From NCBI RefSeq assembly GCF_001045465.1, contig NZ_LFND01000003.1, positions 558,001-622,000 of the forward strand: a stretch of DNA of 64,000 bases. Direction: 5' to 3'. Shown piece by piece: positions 1-6,664 of this stretch. The position numbers were made by a program, and so were the translations under genes. The first letter of the stretch is position 1, and the number at the start of each line of letters is the position of its first letter. This stretch comes from Chryseobacterium angstadtii. GTDB lineage: Bacteria > Bacteroidota > Bacteroidia > Flavobacteriales > Weeksellaceae. A model generated the notes under the pieces. The model made no database searches and had not been told where the DNA came from. It worked only from the letters and a program-made list of their open reading frames with translations.

Positions 1-1
1 C

Positions 2-607
2 AACGGAATTCAGGTGGTATTTCTGGATGAGTACATGGAGCAGCTTCCGTTGGAAAAGACAGCTTACATTAAACTTTTCGGAGAGTTTTTCGGAAAAGAG
101 AAAGAAGCAGCAGCCAAATACACTGAAATTGAGAAAAATTACAACGAGCTGAAGCAGTTGGCATTAAAAGCGAAAGATAAGCCTGTAGTACTTGCCAATG
201 AAATGTATGGGGATGTATGGTATCTGCCAGGCGGAAAAACTTCGGTAGCGAATTATATCAGTGATGCCAACGCTTCTTACATCATGAAAGACAATAAAGA
301 CGAAAAGTCTCTGACCATGAGCTTTGAGGAGGTATATGCCAAATCACCGGGCGTGCAGTATTGGGTGAATGCGGGAAGCCATACTTCCAAAAAAGAAATG
401 CTGGGGACCAATTCTTTCTACGGAAAACTGGACGTATTCAACAAAGGAAAAATATACACGATTGCAGGAAAAGAAAAAAATAAAGCCAACGACTTCTTCG
501 AAAGCGGAGCAGTAAGAGCCGATATCATCCTGAAAGACTATATTAAGATCTTCCACCCTGAACTTCTTCCGGAATATAAGCTAACCTATATGAAAGAGCT
601 TCAATAA
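2..607 (+). CDS. ABC transporter periplasmic substrate-binding protein, C-terminal part (cut by window edge)
   Basis: The reading frame is open from base 2 with no plausible start, so the gene begins before the window and about 201 C-terminal residues are seen. The block with VVLANEMYGDVWYLPGGKTS and the following ANYISDANASYI resembles the second lobe of Peripla_BP_2 (TroA/BtuF-like) proteins that bind iron-siderophore, heme or cobalamin. The segment YWVNAGSHTSKKEM and the closing helix ending at FHPELLPEY are also typical of that fold. The protein should lie in the periplasm or be a lipoprotein facing it, but the signal sequence is outside the window. The ligand cannot be told from this part. 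Confidence 0.75.
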   Translation, partial: NGIQVVFLDEYMEQLPLEKTAYIKLFGEFFGKEKEAAAKYTEIEKNYNELKQLALKAKDKPVVLANEMYGDVWYLPGGKTSVANYISDANASYIMKDNKDEKSLTMSFEEVYAKSPGVQYWVNAGSHTSKKEMLGTNSFYGKLDVFNKGKIYTIAGKEKNKANDFFESGAVRADIILKDYIKIFHPELLPEYKLTYMKELQ

Positions 608-622
608 CTCGGACGAATTCCT

Positions 623-630
623 TATTTTTG
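623..630 (+). promoter_or_regulatory. -7 promoter box for mtgA
   Basis: TATTTTTG matches the Bacteroidota TAnnTTTG -7 element and lies 21 bases before the mtgA ATG at 652. No clear TTG -33 box is visible at the right distance. The box supports the 652 start over an in-frame TTG at 628, which is part of the box itself. Confidence 0.5.
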
Positions 631-651
631 CAGTTCCTTTTTAGAAAAATT

Positions 652-1296
652 ATGTGGAAAAAAATTAAACAGTTTATATTCATTGTTCTTGTTCTGAATG
701 TGGTATTCATCATATGGGGCAGGTTTTTCAATCCGCCAATTACCATTACGCAGATAGGAGGAGTTTTCGAATTCGGGAAGCTGCACAGAGATTATATTTC
801 CTATGATGAAATGGGAAATAACGTTAAAAAAGCCGTTATAGCCTCTGAGGACCAGAAATTCTTCGATCACAACGGTTTTGATTATACCGCCATTGAAAAA
901 GCGATGAAGAACAACGAAAAAGGAAAAAAGATCCGTGGAGGAAGTACCATTTCCCAGCAGACGGCAAAAAATATTTTCCTGTGGCAGGGCAGAAGCTGGT
1001 TCAGAAAAGGACTGGAAGCAGTGTATACCTTTATCATTGAGAAAGTCTGGTCTAAAGATATTATTCTGGAAAGATATCTGAATTCCATTGAAATGGGGCA
1101 GGGCGTATTCGGAGTAGAGGCAGCAGCTCAATATTATTTTGGAAAATCTTCCAAAGATCTGAGCGCTTCAGATGCAGCCTGGATTGCAGCTGTATTGCCC
1201 AATCCGAAGAAATATGATCCGAAGAATCCGTCTCCTTATTTAAGAAAGAAACACAATTGGATCATGAGACAGATGAGGAATGTGAGTTTGAAATAG
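652..1296 (+). CDS. mtgA: Monofunctional biosynthetic peptidoglycan transglycosylase
   Basis: A GT51 enzyme that polymerises lipid II into glycan strands at the inner membrane. The ATG at 652 gives 214 residues: one N-terminal membrane anchor (about residues 5-25), then the GT51 domain. The first catalytic motif EDQKFFDHNG is near residues 67-76, the second, RGGSTISQQTAKN, near 95-107, and the third, RKGLEAVYTF, with downstream EKVWSKDIILERYLN, follows. No transpeptidase domain is present, so it is MtgA and not a class A PBP. The next gene starts 13 bases downstream. Bacterial macroglobulins often pair with the transglycosylase PbpC; here the macroglobulins are about 6 kb away and no link is claimed. 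Confidence 0.92.
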   Translation: MWKKIKQFIFIVLVLNVVFIIWGRFFNPPITITQIGGVFEFGKLHRDYISYDEMGNNVKKAVIASEDQKFFDHNGFDYTAIEKAMKNNEKGKKIRGGSTISQQTAKNIFLWQGRSWFRKGLEAVYTFIIEKVWSKDIILERYLNSIEMGQGVFGVEAAAQYYFGKSSKDLSASDAAWIAAVLPNPKKYDPKNPSPYLRKKHNWIMRQMRNVSLK

Positions 1297-1304
1297 TATC
1301 TTTG
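1297..1304 (+). promoter_or_regulatory. -7 promoter box 5 bases before the next ATG
   Basis: TATCTTTG fits TAnnTTTG and ends 5 bases before the ATG at 1310. If used, transcription would begin at or next to the start codon, giving a leaderless or almost leaderless mRNA. The gene may also be read from the mtgA promoter. Confidence 0.4.
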
Positions 1305-1309
1305 TCCTA

Positions 1310-3340
1310 ATGAAATTGTTTAATTCCAGTACAAATTTTGAATCGGTTCTTAAAAAATATTTCTCTTTTAAGAATGAAACCCTTTCTCTAGAGCCTTTTG
1401 CCGAGTTTTTAGAGAGCATTAAAAGGGCAGATTTTACGGATGTTCTCAATTTTCTAAGAAATAATCCGAATTTTGCTGAAAATTTTAAGCACTACATCCA
1501 CAATATTTTCAAAGGACGACCTTTTAATCTCTCTCTGACTGAGGCCAATATTCTCTCAGAAAATGCCTTCTTTCCGGAGCTGAAAAAAAGAATCCTGAAT
1601 AAAATTTTACCACCTGTAGAAAATGAAAAAACAGTGTGGTACATGATTGATAATGTAAGTCTCAGACCCAAAAAAGATCTGAGATACCTTCATAACCTTC
1701 CCGAGAATGAAATTGAAGAATTTTTAACCCTTCTCGGAGCTTCAGATTTTATTACCAAACCCAACGTCAAAAAAGAACTGATTTTCTCCATGAACATCCT
1801 TTCCTGGCGTGTAACCGGAATGGCGATGGAAGTGGAAGTGGTAAGGATGGCTCCCCAGTACAGAAACCTGGATAACCCGTTCCTGGCTCTTCAGAATGAA
1901 TTGGAAGCCCTTACCGAAGATCTTAAAAAAGATCCTGAACTTCAGCTGCATTCCAAAGACAGCCGTTATAAGCAGATTAAAATCTATACGGAACACTGTC
2001 AGGAATTCGTCAATATTGCCTTTAAAAACTCAGCTAAATACGGTATTTCGGGGAAAATTAATCAGTCTCTGCTTAAAATTCGTCAGCAGACCGAAAGGAT
2101 CTATGAAATTGTACAGCTTCTAGTCATTGATAACGAAAGGGATGTTATTATAAAATCTAAACAATTGGTTTTTAATATCTTAAATTATAAATCTCATAAA
2201 AATAATATTGCAGATCTCATCAACGACAGTACACGTCTGATCTCGCATCTTATTACGAATCATACCGCAGAAACCGGTACCCATTATATTACGTCTACCC
2301 GTAAGGAATATATGACGATGTTCTATAAAGCCAGTGGTGGTGGGATTATTGTAGGAGCACTCTGCGTTTTGAAAATGCTTTACGGATACATTCCGGGAAG
2401 TGATTTCTCGCATGCTTTTTTGTATTCGATGAATTATGCGATGGGATTCGTTATGATTTATCTGATGGGCTTTACGCTGGCTACCAAACAGCCTGCAATG
2501 ACTGCAGCTACTATGACTAAAGTGCTTTCAGAAGAAGGCAACAGCAAACGGAATAATACTGAATTTGCCCATCTTGTGTCAAAGCTTTTCAGGAGCCAGT
2601 TCATTGCCTTTGTAGGAAATGTTCTTCTTTCCTTTCCTATTGCACTGGCCATTATCTATGGTCTGGACATCTTTTTTTCTCAGAACTTAGCCGTAGAAAG
2701 GTCAGACAAACTCCTGAGAGATCTGGATCCCTTTAAATCAAAAGCCATACTCCATGCGAGTATTGCTGGGTTCTATCTGTTTATTTCAGGGATTATTTCA
2801 GGGAATATTGGAAACAACTCTGTATTTTACCAGATTCCGGAAAGAATTGCGAAAAATCTTTCAATCAGAAGTTTTTTTGGGAAGAAATTCGCCAAAAGGC
2901 TTTCCAAATATTATGCTAAAAACTGGCCGGGAATTGTTTCCAACTTCTGGTTCGGGGTATTTCTGGGTGCTACTGCTCCAATAGGGTTGTTCTTCGGGCT
3001 TGATCTTGATATCAGACACATCACTTTTGCCGCCGGAAATTTTGCCTTAGGGTTGTATGGAAAAGACTTCTCAGTAGATTCCTATACATTCTGGATCTCG
3101 TTTATTACCGTTTTCCTGATAGGATTTTTCAACTTCCTGGTCAGCTTCAGTTTGTCTATGTTCCTCGCATTCCGTTCAAGGAAAATGAATTTTGGGCAGG
3201 TGAGCGAAATCTACAGAGAGATTTTCAGATATTTTGCAAAGAATCCGTTTAAATTTTTCTTTCCTCTCCGTTCCGGGTTGGATAAAAAAGCAGATGATTT
3301 GATGAGCAGTACGATCTCCAATAAATCTGAAGATCATTAA
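1310..3340 (+). CDS. Gcr-like multi-spanning membrane protein (family named site-specific recombinase)
   Basis: The 676-residue protein resembles the family annotated as site-specific recombinase (Gcr, PF10136), whose usual length is similar. The N-terminal half (to about residue 330) is soluble and helical and carries a segment FLTLLGASDF. The C-terminal half holds at least six hydrophobic spans, the first around residues 340-360 (GGGIIVGALCVLKMLYGYIPG without its last residues) and later ones around 375, 435, 490, 550 and 600. No tyrosine or serine recombinase catalytic motif is visible and the protein is clearly integral to the membrane, so the family name probably misleads. The function is unknown. 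It sits 13 bases after mtgA, which suggests an envelope role by context only. Confidence 0.65.
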   Translation: MKLFNSSTNFESVLKKYFSFKNETLSLEPFAEFLESIKRADFTDVLNFLRNNPNFAENFKHYIHNIFKGRPFNLSLTEANILSENAFFPELKKRILNKILPPVENEKTVWYMIDNVSLRPKKDLRYLHNLPENEIEEFLTLLGASDFITKPNVKKELIFSMNILSWRVTGMAMEVEVVRMAPQYRNLDNPFLALQNELEALTEDLKKDPELQLHSKDSRYKQIKIYTEHCQEFVNIAFKNSAKYGISGKINQSLLKIRQQTERIYEIVQLLVIDNERDVIIKSKQLVFNILNYKSHKNNIADLINDSTRLISHLITNHTAETGTHYITSTRKEYMTMFYKASGGGIIVGALCVLKMLYGYIPGSDFSHAFLYSMNYAMGFVMIYLMGFTLATKQPAMTAATMTKVLSEEGNSKRNNTEFAHLVSKLFRSQFIAFVGNVLLSFPIALAIIYGLDIFFSQNLAVERSDKLLRDLDPFKSKAILHASIAGFYLFISGIISGNIGNNSVFYQIPERIAKNLSIRSFFGKKFAKRLSKYYAKNWPGIVSNFWFGVFLGATAPIGLFFGLDLDIRHITFAAGNFALGLYGKDFSVDSYTFWISFITVFLIGFFNFLVSFSLSMFLAFRSRKMNFGQVSEIYREIFRYFAKNPFKFFFPLRSGLDKKADDLMSSTISNKSEDH

Positions 3341-3370
3341 CAGCTGATTATAAAATGAATATATATTTAA

Positions 3371-3400
3371 AAACGCTCCCGGAAAGGAGCGTTTTTATTT
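3371..3400. terminator. Rho-independent terminator between convergent genes
   Basis: An AAACGCTCC / GGAGCGTTT stem with a short loop is followed by a T-rich run. It lies between the Gcr-like gene and the convergent leader peptide and could serve both directions. Confidence 0.85.
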
Positions 3401-3423
3401 TTATAGATAGAAATATAAATTAC

Positions 3424-3576
3424 TTAGCAAATATTCGGTGATGGGCATCTGTTGGGAAGAGTGACATAGGATAAACATTCCCCTGTGTCGCAATTAGCTT
3501 CACAGCATATTCTAATTCCGGCGCCCATAATCTGACTTAAATTTTCTCTGCTTAGTTTTTTAATTGAATTTTTCAT
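3424..3576 (-). CDS. GAG-leader Cys-rich micropeptide (bacteriocin-like), copy 1
   Basis: The 50-residue product starts MKNSIKKLSRENLSQIMGAG, a double-glycine-type leader with GAG in place of GG. The mature part of about 30 residues carries six cysteines spaced CC-x3-C-x4-C-x9-C-x5-C. The start at 3576 is chosen because the paralogue next door aligns exactly from there; the longer upstream frame is intergenic. Both copies share the bases just before the ATG. Leaders of this kind are known from class II bacteriocins and related exported peptides, processed by C39 peptidase ABC exporters. No such exporter or immunity gene is near, so the biological role is not known. Confidence 0.75.
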   Translation of the reverse strand: MKNSIKKLSRENLSQIMGAGIRICCEANCDTGECLSYVTLPNRCPSPNIC

Positions 3577-3605
3577 GTTTAGGTGATTAATGTTAATAAT
3601 AACAG

Positions 3606-3613
3606 CAAAATTA
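3606..3613 (-). promoter_or_regulatory. -7 promoter box for leader peptide copy 1
   Basis: Read on the minus strand this is TAATTTTG, a match to TAnnTTTG, 29 bases before the ATG at 3576. It suggests that each peptide copy has its own promoter. Confidence 0.4.
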
Positions 3614-3619
3614 GTTTTA

Positions 3620-3775
3620 TTAAATGCAAGGTTCCATGAGTGGACATGTAGCAGGAAGTGTGGTATAGTAGGTACATTCCCCTGTAGCACAAGAAGTTTG
3701 ACAGCAAATTTTAACTCCTGCTCCCATAATCTGGCTTAAATTTTCCCTGTTTAATTTTTTGATAGACTTTTTCAT
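3620..3775 (-). CDS. GAG-leader Cys-rich micropeptide (bacteriocin-like), copy 2
   Basis: The 51-residue product starts MKKSIKKLNRENLSQIMGAG and is a tandem paralogue of the 50-residue peptide downstream. The six cysteines keep the same spacing CC-x3-C-x4-C-x9-C-x5-C, with shared TGEC and TLP motifs, while the residues between differ. The conserved leader and cysteine frame with variable loops suggests selection on a folded, disulfide-rich secreted peptide. The start at 3775 is supported by the paralogue alignment. An extension to 3820 in the same frame lacks any leader character and would run over the promoter. Function and exporter are unknown. Confidence 0.75.
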   Translation of the reverse strand: MKKSIKKLNRENLSQIMGAGVKICCQTSCATGECTYYTTLPATCPLMEPCI

Positions 3776-3799
3776 GTTTAGGTGATTTAATATTGTTCT

Positions 3800-3807
3800 C
3801 AAATATA
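3800..3807 (-). promoter_or_regulatory. -7 promoter box for leader peptide copy 2
   Basis: On the minus strand the bases read TATATTTG, an exact TAnnTTTG match 24 bases before the ATG at 3775. Confidence 0.5.
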
Positions 3808-3850
3808 ATATTAAATTCAATACTATTAGCCAGTTTTATGAAAAATATAT

Positions 3851-4147
3851 TTATAAAATGCGGATATCATTGAATTTGTCCTCTCCAAACTTATCCTGAA
3901 ACTTTTTAAGATAAAAACTTTTACGCATTTGAAAATCGTGTTTTAATAAAGGGGAATCAATTTTAATAAGGATACACTGGTTTTCAATGCTGACACTTCT
4001 GATTTCCCTGAAAAGACTTTCATCCAGATAATCTTCAAGAAAATCTTTAATTTCAAAAGCAATCAGCTTATGCTCAAAACCATGAATCCTTGCAAAAGAT
4101 TGTACAAGTTCTGAGGATTGAAATTCACGTTTTTTGTTCCTTTTCAT
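3851..4147 (-). CDS. DUF721 / DciA-like protein (putative replicative helicase loader)
   Basis: The 98-residue protein has the layout of short Bacteroidota DUF721 members: a helical N-terminal part (SSELVQSFARIHGFEHKLIAFEIKD without its end residues) and a small alpha-beta domain ending in basic and aromatic residues. DUF721 proteins include DciA, which loads or regulates DnaB helicase in bacteria lacking DnaC. The family is often found beside recF, and recF is two genes upstream here. It follows the secreted-protein gene by one base and is probably in the same transcript. The family call rests on overall pattern and context and not on a catalytic motif. Confidence 0.65.
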   Translation of the reverse strand: MKRNKKREFQSSELVQSFARIHGFEHKLIAFEIKDFLEDYLDESLFREIRSVSIENQCILIKIDSPLLKHDFQMRKSFYLKKFQDKFGEDKFNDIRIL

Positions 4148-4148
4148 G

Positions 4149-4787
4149 TTATTTCTCCTGTGTATATTCAGTTATTAAGCCTTTGCTTTTAAAGAAATTT
4201 TCTAATTCTGGATAGATGAATTCGCATGTATCAATTGATTCAGAGATATCCTCTGGAAAGAATTCTATTCCAGAACATTCAAAGCAAATATCAAGATAAG
4301 CAAAAATTTCATTATTTTCATCATAAAACAGAATTGCATTTCTTGGAAAAAAACATTTGTTTCCCATTCGATTCTTTAAATAATACTTTCCACATGTATT
4401 ATATAAAATATTGGAAACTTCCGAAATTTCTGATAGAGTCAATACTTTTGATTGCTGTACTCCTTTATTATCATTGTTTTCCATTAAAATAGATAATACA
4501 ATGGGCTTTTTAATATTTTCATAATATTTTTTTAAGCTTGCAGTATCTAATTTGGGAGGATCGGGAATATGATATCCTCTAAAATTAAGATTATAAGAAA
4601 TAATTTTAACCTGAGTTGCTTGGCTGAATGGAAATTTAGAAATTCTATTATTGAGTGAAATAAGTTTAAAATTTTTGTTAATTTCAACACGCTCGTTCAT
4701 AGGTGATTTCATGTGTTTTTGCTTGTTCTGGGCGAAAGAAAAAACAAAAAGTAATGAAAATAGGATGATAAAAACTCTTTGAATCAT
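4149..4787 (-). CDS. Secreted protein of unknown function
   Basis: The 212-residue protein begins with a clear signal peptide (MIQRVFIILFSLLFVFSFAQ), so it is exported, with cleavage probable at FAQ-N. The mature part has a central region with two paired cysteines in CGKYYLKNRMGNKC and a later CFEC motif. I do not recognise a family. The start codon overlaps the end of recF by 4 bases (positions 4784-4787), which implies translational coupling, and the stop is one base from the DciA-like gene. A secreted protein sandwiched between two replication genes is unexpected. Confidence 0.6.
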   Translation of the reverse strand: MIQRVFIILFSLLFVFSFAQNKQKHMKSPMNERVEINKNFKLISLNNRISKFPFSQATQVKIISYNLNFRGYHIPDPPKLDTASLKKYYENIKKPIVLSILMENNDNKGVQQSKVLTLSEISEVSNILYNTCGKYYLKNRMGNKCFFPRNAILFYDENNEIFAYLDICFECSGIEFFPEDISESIDTCEFIYPELENFFKSKGLITEYTQEK

Positions 4788-5887
4788 ATGTCAAAAATTA
4801 TACTCTCTTCATTGATCTTTTTCACTACACTTTCCGTACGCTCTCTGTGCGTATCCGTGATAAATATTTGCCCAAAATTCTCCTGATTCACGAGCTCAAT
4901 GAGTTGCGAAACACGGGTATCATCAAGCTTATCAAAAATATCATCCAGAAGAAGAATTGGGGTCTTTTTTGTCAGTTCTTTCACAAGGCTCATCTGTGCG
5001 AGCTTTAACGAAATCAGGAAAGATTTCTGTTGTCCCTGCGAACCTGTTTTCTTAATCAGCACATGATCCATTTCAAAAAGCAGGTCATCTTTATGAATAC
5101 CTTTTGAAGTATACGTCAGCATCCGGTCTCTTTCAAGGCTTTCCGTTAATAGCGTCTGAAAAGCTTTGTCAGGCTGAGTAGAGTCAAAGCCTTCACTTAA
5201 ATCAGACTGGTACTGAACTGAAACTGTTTCCTTTCCACCTGAAATAATTCCGTAGAAATTCTGAACAATAGGATCCAGTTTTTCAACAAAATTTCTTCTT
5301 TTCACAAAAATGCGGGTCCCAAATTTACTGATGGGCTCATTATAAATATCCAGCGAATCTTTGTCCCAGGTTCTGTTTTTAGCGAAATATTTTAAAAGTG
5401 CATTTCTTTGCTGTATTGTTTTTTGGTATTGGATCAGGTCAAAAAGATATTCGGAATCCGTCTGAGAGATCATAGAATCCAGAAATTTTCTGCGGCTTTC
5501 CCCTGAATCTGAAATTAAATTGGAATCATAGGGTGAAATCATCACACTGGGAAGATATCCGATATGATCTGCAAGTCTGTCATAGCTTTTATCATTCTTT
5601 TTAATGATCTTTTTGGCTTCTTTGGGCTGGGAAATTTTAATAATATCTTCACTGTCTTCATTCAGAATTTCAGCATCAATAGTAAAAAAAACTTCCTCTC
5701 TTTTGATATTGTTGACATCGGTATTCCCCAGAAAACTTTTTCCGACCGACAGATAATGCAGTGCATCCAGAATATTGGTTTTTCCGGCACCGTTGTTTCC
5801 CACAAAACAGTTGATTTGCGGAGAGAACTCAAACTTTTTCTCCGAATGATTTTTGAAGTTGTATAGGGAAAGCTTTTTGATAATCAT
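4784..5887 (-). CDS. recF: DNA replication and repair protein RecF
   Basis: RecF is an SMC-like ATPase that, with RecO and RecR, loads RecA at gapped DNA. The 367-residue length is normal for the family. The Walker A motif GNNGAGKT is at residues 30-37. The ABC signature equivalent is GSQGQQKSF, and Walker B is PILLLDDIFDKLDD, followed by the TDTHRE switch region. The start follows a box at 5892-5899 by only 4 bases. It lies downstream of the UbiA-like gene and overlaps the next gene by 4 bases. dnaN, a common recF neighbour, is about 51 kb away in this window. Confidence 0.96.
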   Translation of the reverse strand: MIIKKLSLYNFKNHSEKKFEFSPQINCFVGNNGAGKTNILDALHYLSVGKSFLGNTDVNNIKREEVFFTIDAEILNEDSEDIIKISQPKEAKKIIKKNDKSYDRLADHIGYLPSVMISPYDSNLISDSGESRRKFLDSMISQTDSEYLFDLIQYQKTIQQRNALLKYFAKNRTWDKDSLDIYNEPISKFGTRIFVKRRNFVEKLDPIVQNFYGIISGGKETVSVQYQSDLSEGFDSTQPDKAFQTLLTESLERDRMLTYTSKGIHKDDLLFEMDHVLIKKTGSQGQQKSFLISLKLAQMSLVKELTKKTPILLLDDIFDKLDDTRVSQLIELVNQENFGQIFITDTHRERTESVVKKINEESIIFDI

Positions 5888-5890
5888 TCG

Positions 5891-6646
5891 TCAAAAATAC
5901 TCCATTATTAGTAAAAATAAAAAAGGAAGTGCGGAACAGGTTTCTATCCCGAATGAAAAATAAAGGTCATCTCGTTTATTCTCAGAGAAATAGATCAGGA
6001 TATAAGTGAGAATTCCCGATAGAAAAAAAGCTAAACCATAAACAGGATTGAGATATGCGGAAGCCAGAATGATGCTGACAAATACCATCCCATACGCAAT
6101 ATATTTGGTATTCTGAATGCCTATCAGTTTGGGAAAAGTTTCTACCGTGTCACTTTTCATATCTCTGATGTCAAAAGGAAGAACCAGAGCTGTTATGAAA
6201 AAAAAGCTGATCAGAAATATAGGAATATTAAACTCAGGAAGGGTAAGCCAGCAGTTGACGAGAGCCCAAACAAGTCCTACATAAAATACTTTAAGCAAAG
6301 GAATCTTACGGATATAAACATTCAGAAAGAAGCTGTTGTAAAGCAGTCCCAGAATTACGATGACCAACCACTTCAGAAGTCTTATTTCATTATGATTATG
6401 AATAATAAGAAAAGCACAGATGATACCCGCTGCCGCATTCAATGCCAGTATCTTTAAGAAGTGTTTGGTATACTGATATTTAGTGTAAAGATAGCCGCTG
6501 AAATAAGTGATGAAAATGAGTAAAATGGTAGGGAAACGGAATGTGTTTTGCTCTTTCATGAAAAATACAGCAAAAAAAGTTCCCATAACGGAGACATAAA
6601 TTTGACTGTCGATAACAGTTTTTTTCAGTATTTTTAAGAAATTCAT
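5891..6646 (-). CDS. UbiA-like prenyltransferase family membrane protein
   Basis: The 251-residue protein consists almost entirely of hydrophobic spans (about eight). The sequence LPFDIRDMKSD near residues 157-167 matches the second Asp-rich motif of UbiA-type aromatic prenyltransferases. The first Asp-rich motif NDxxDxxxD is not evident; its position seems taken by a GYLYTKYQYTK stretch. Such reduced members are common in Bacteroidota and have no assigned substrate, so activity on a quinone precursor cannot be asserted. The start codon is only 18 bases from the divergent macroglobulin ATG. The stop overlaps the recF promoter box. Confidence 0.65.
   Translation of the reverse strand: MNFLKILKKTVIDSQIYVSVMGTFFAVFFMKEQNTFRFPTILLIFITYFSGYLYTKYQYTKHFLKILALNAAAGIICAFLIIHNHNEIRLLKWLVIVILGLLYNSFFLNVYIRKIPLLKVFYVGLVWALVNCWLTLPEFNIPIFLISFFFITALVLPFDIRDMKSDTVETFPKLIGIQNTKYIAYGMVFVSIILASAYLNPVYGLAFFLSGILTYILIYFSENKRDDLYFSFGIETCSALPFLFLLIMEYF
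5892..5899 (-). promoter_or_regulatory. -7 promoter box 4 bases before recF ATG
   Basis: The minus strand reads TATTTTTG then ACGA then the recF ATG. The box overlaps the stop region of the upstream gene. If real it would give a leaderless recF mRNA. Confidence 0.35.
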
Positions 6647-6650
6647 TGAT

Positions 6651-6658
6651 CAAAAATA
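6651..6658 (-). promoter_or_regulatory. -7 promoter box in an 18-base divergent spacer
   Basis: The minus strand reads TATTTTTG then ATCA then the ATG of the UbiA-like gene, again a near-leaderless layout. The opposite-strand gene starts at 6665. A weaker plus-strand box, TATTTTTA at 6629-6636, lies inside the UbiA-like coding start and is the best candidate for the macroglobulin operon. The two promoters would therefore overlap each other's genes. Confidence 0.4.
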
Positions 6659-6664
6659 ATACCT

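Noticed and set aside
622..1131. Minus-strand frame opposite mtgA.
   Set aside because: It is antisense to a clear GT51 enzyme and encodes no recognised protein.
1310..3340. Mobile element suggested by the recombinase family label.
   Set aside because: The protein is a multi-span membrane protein with no catalytic motif and no attachment sites or inverted ends are present.
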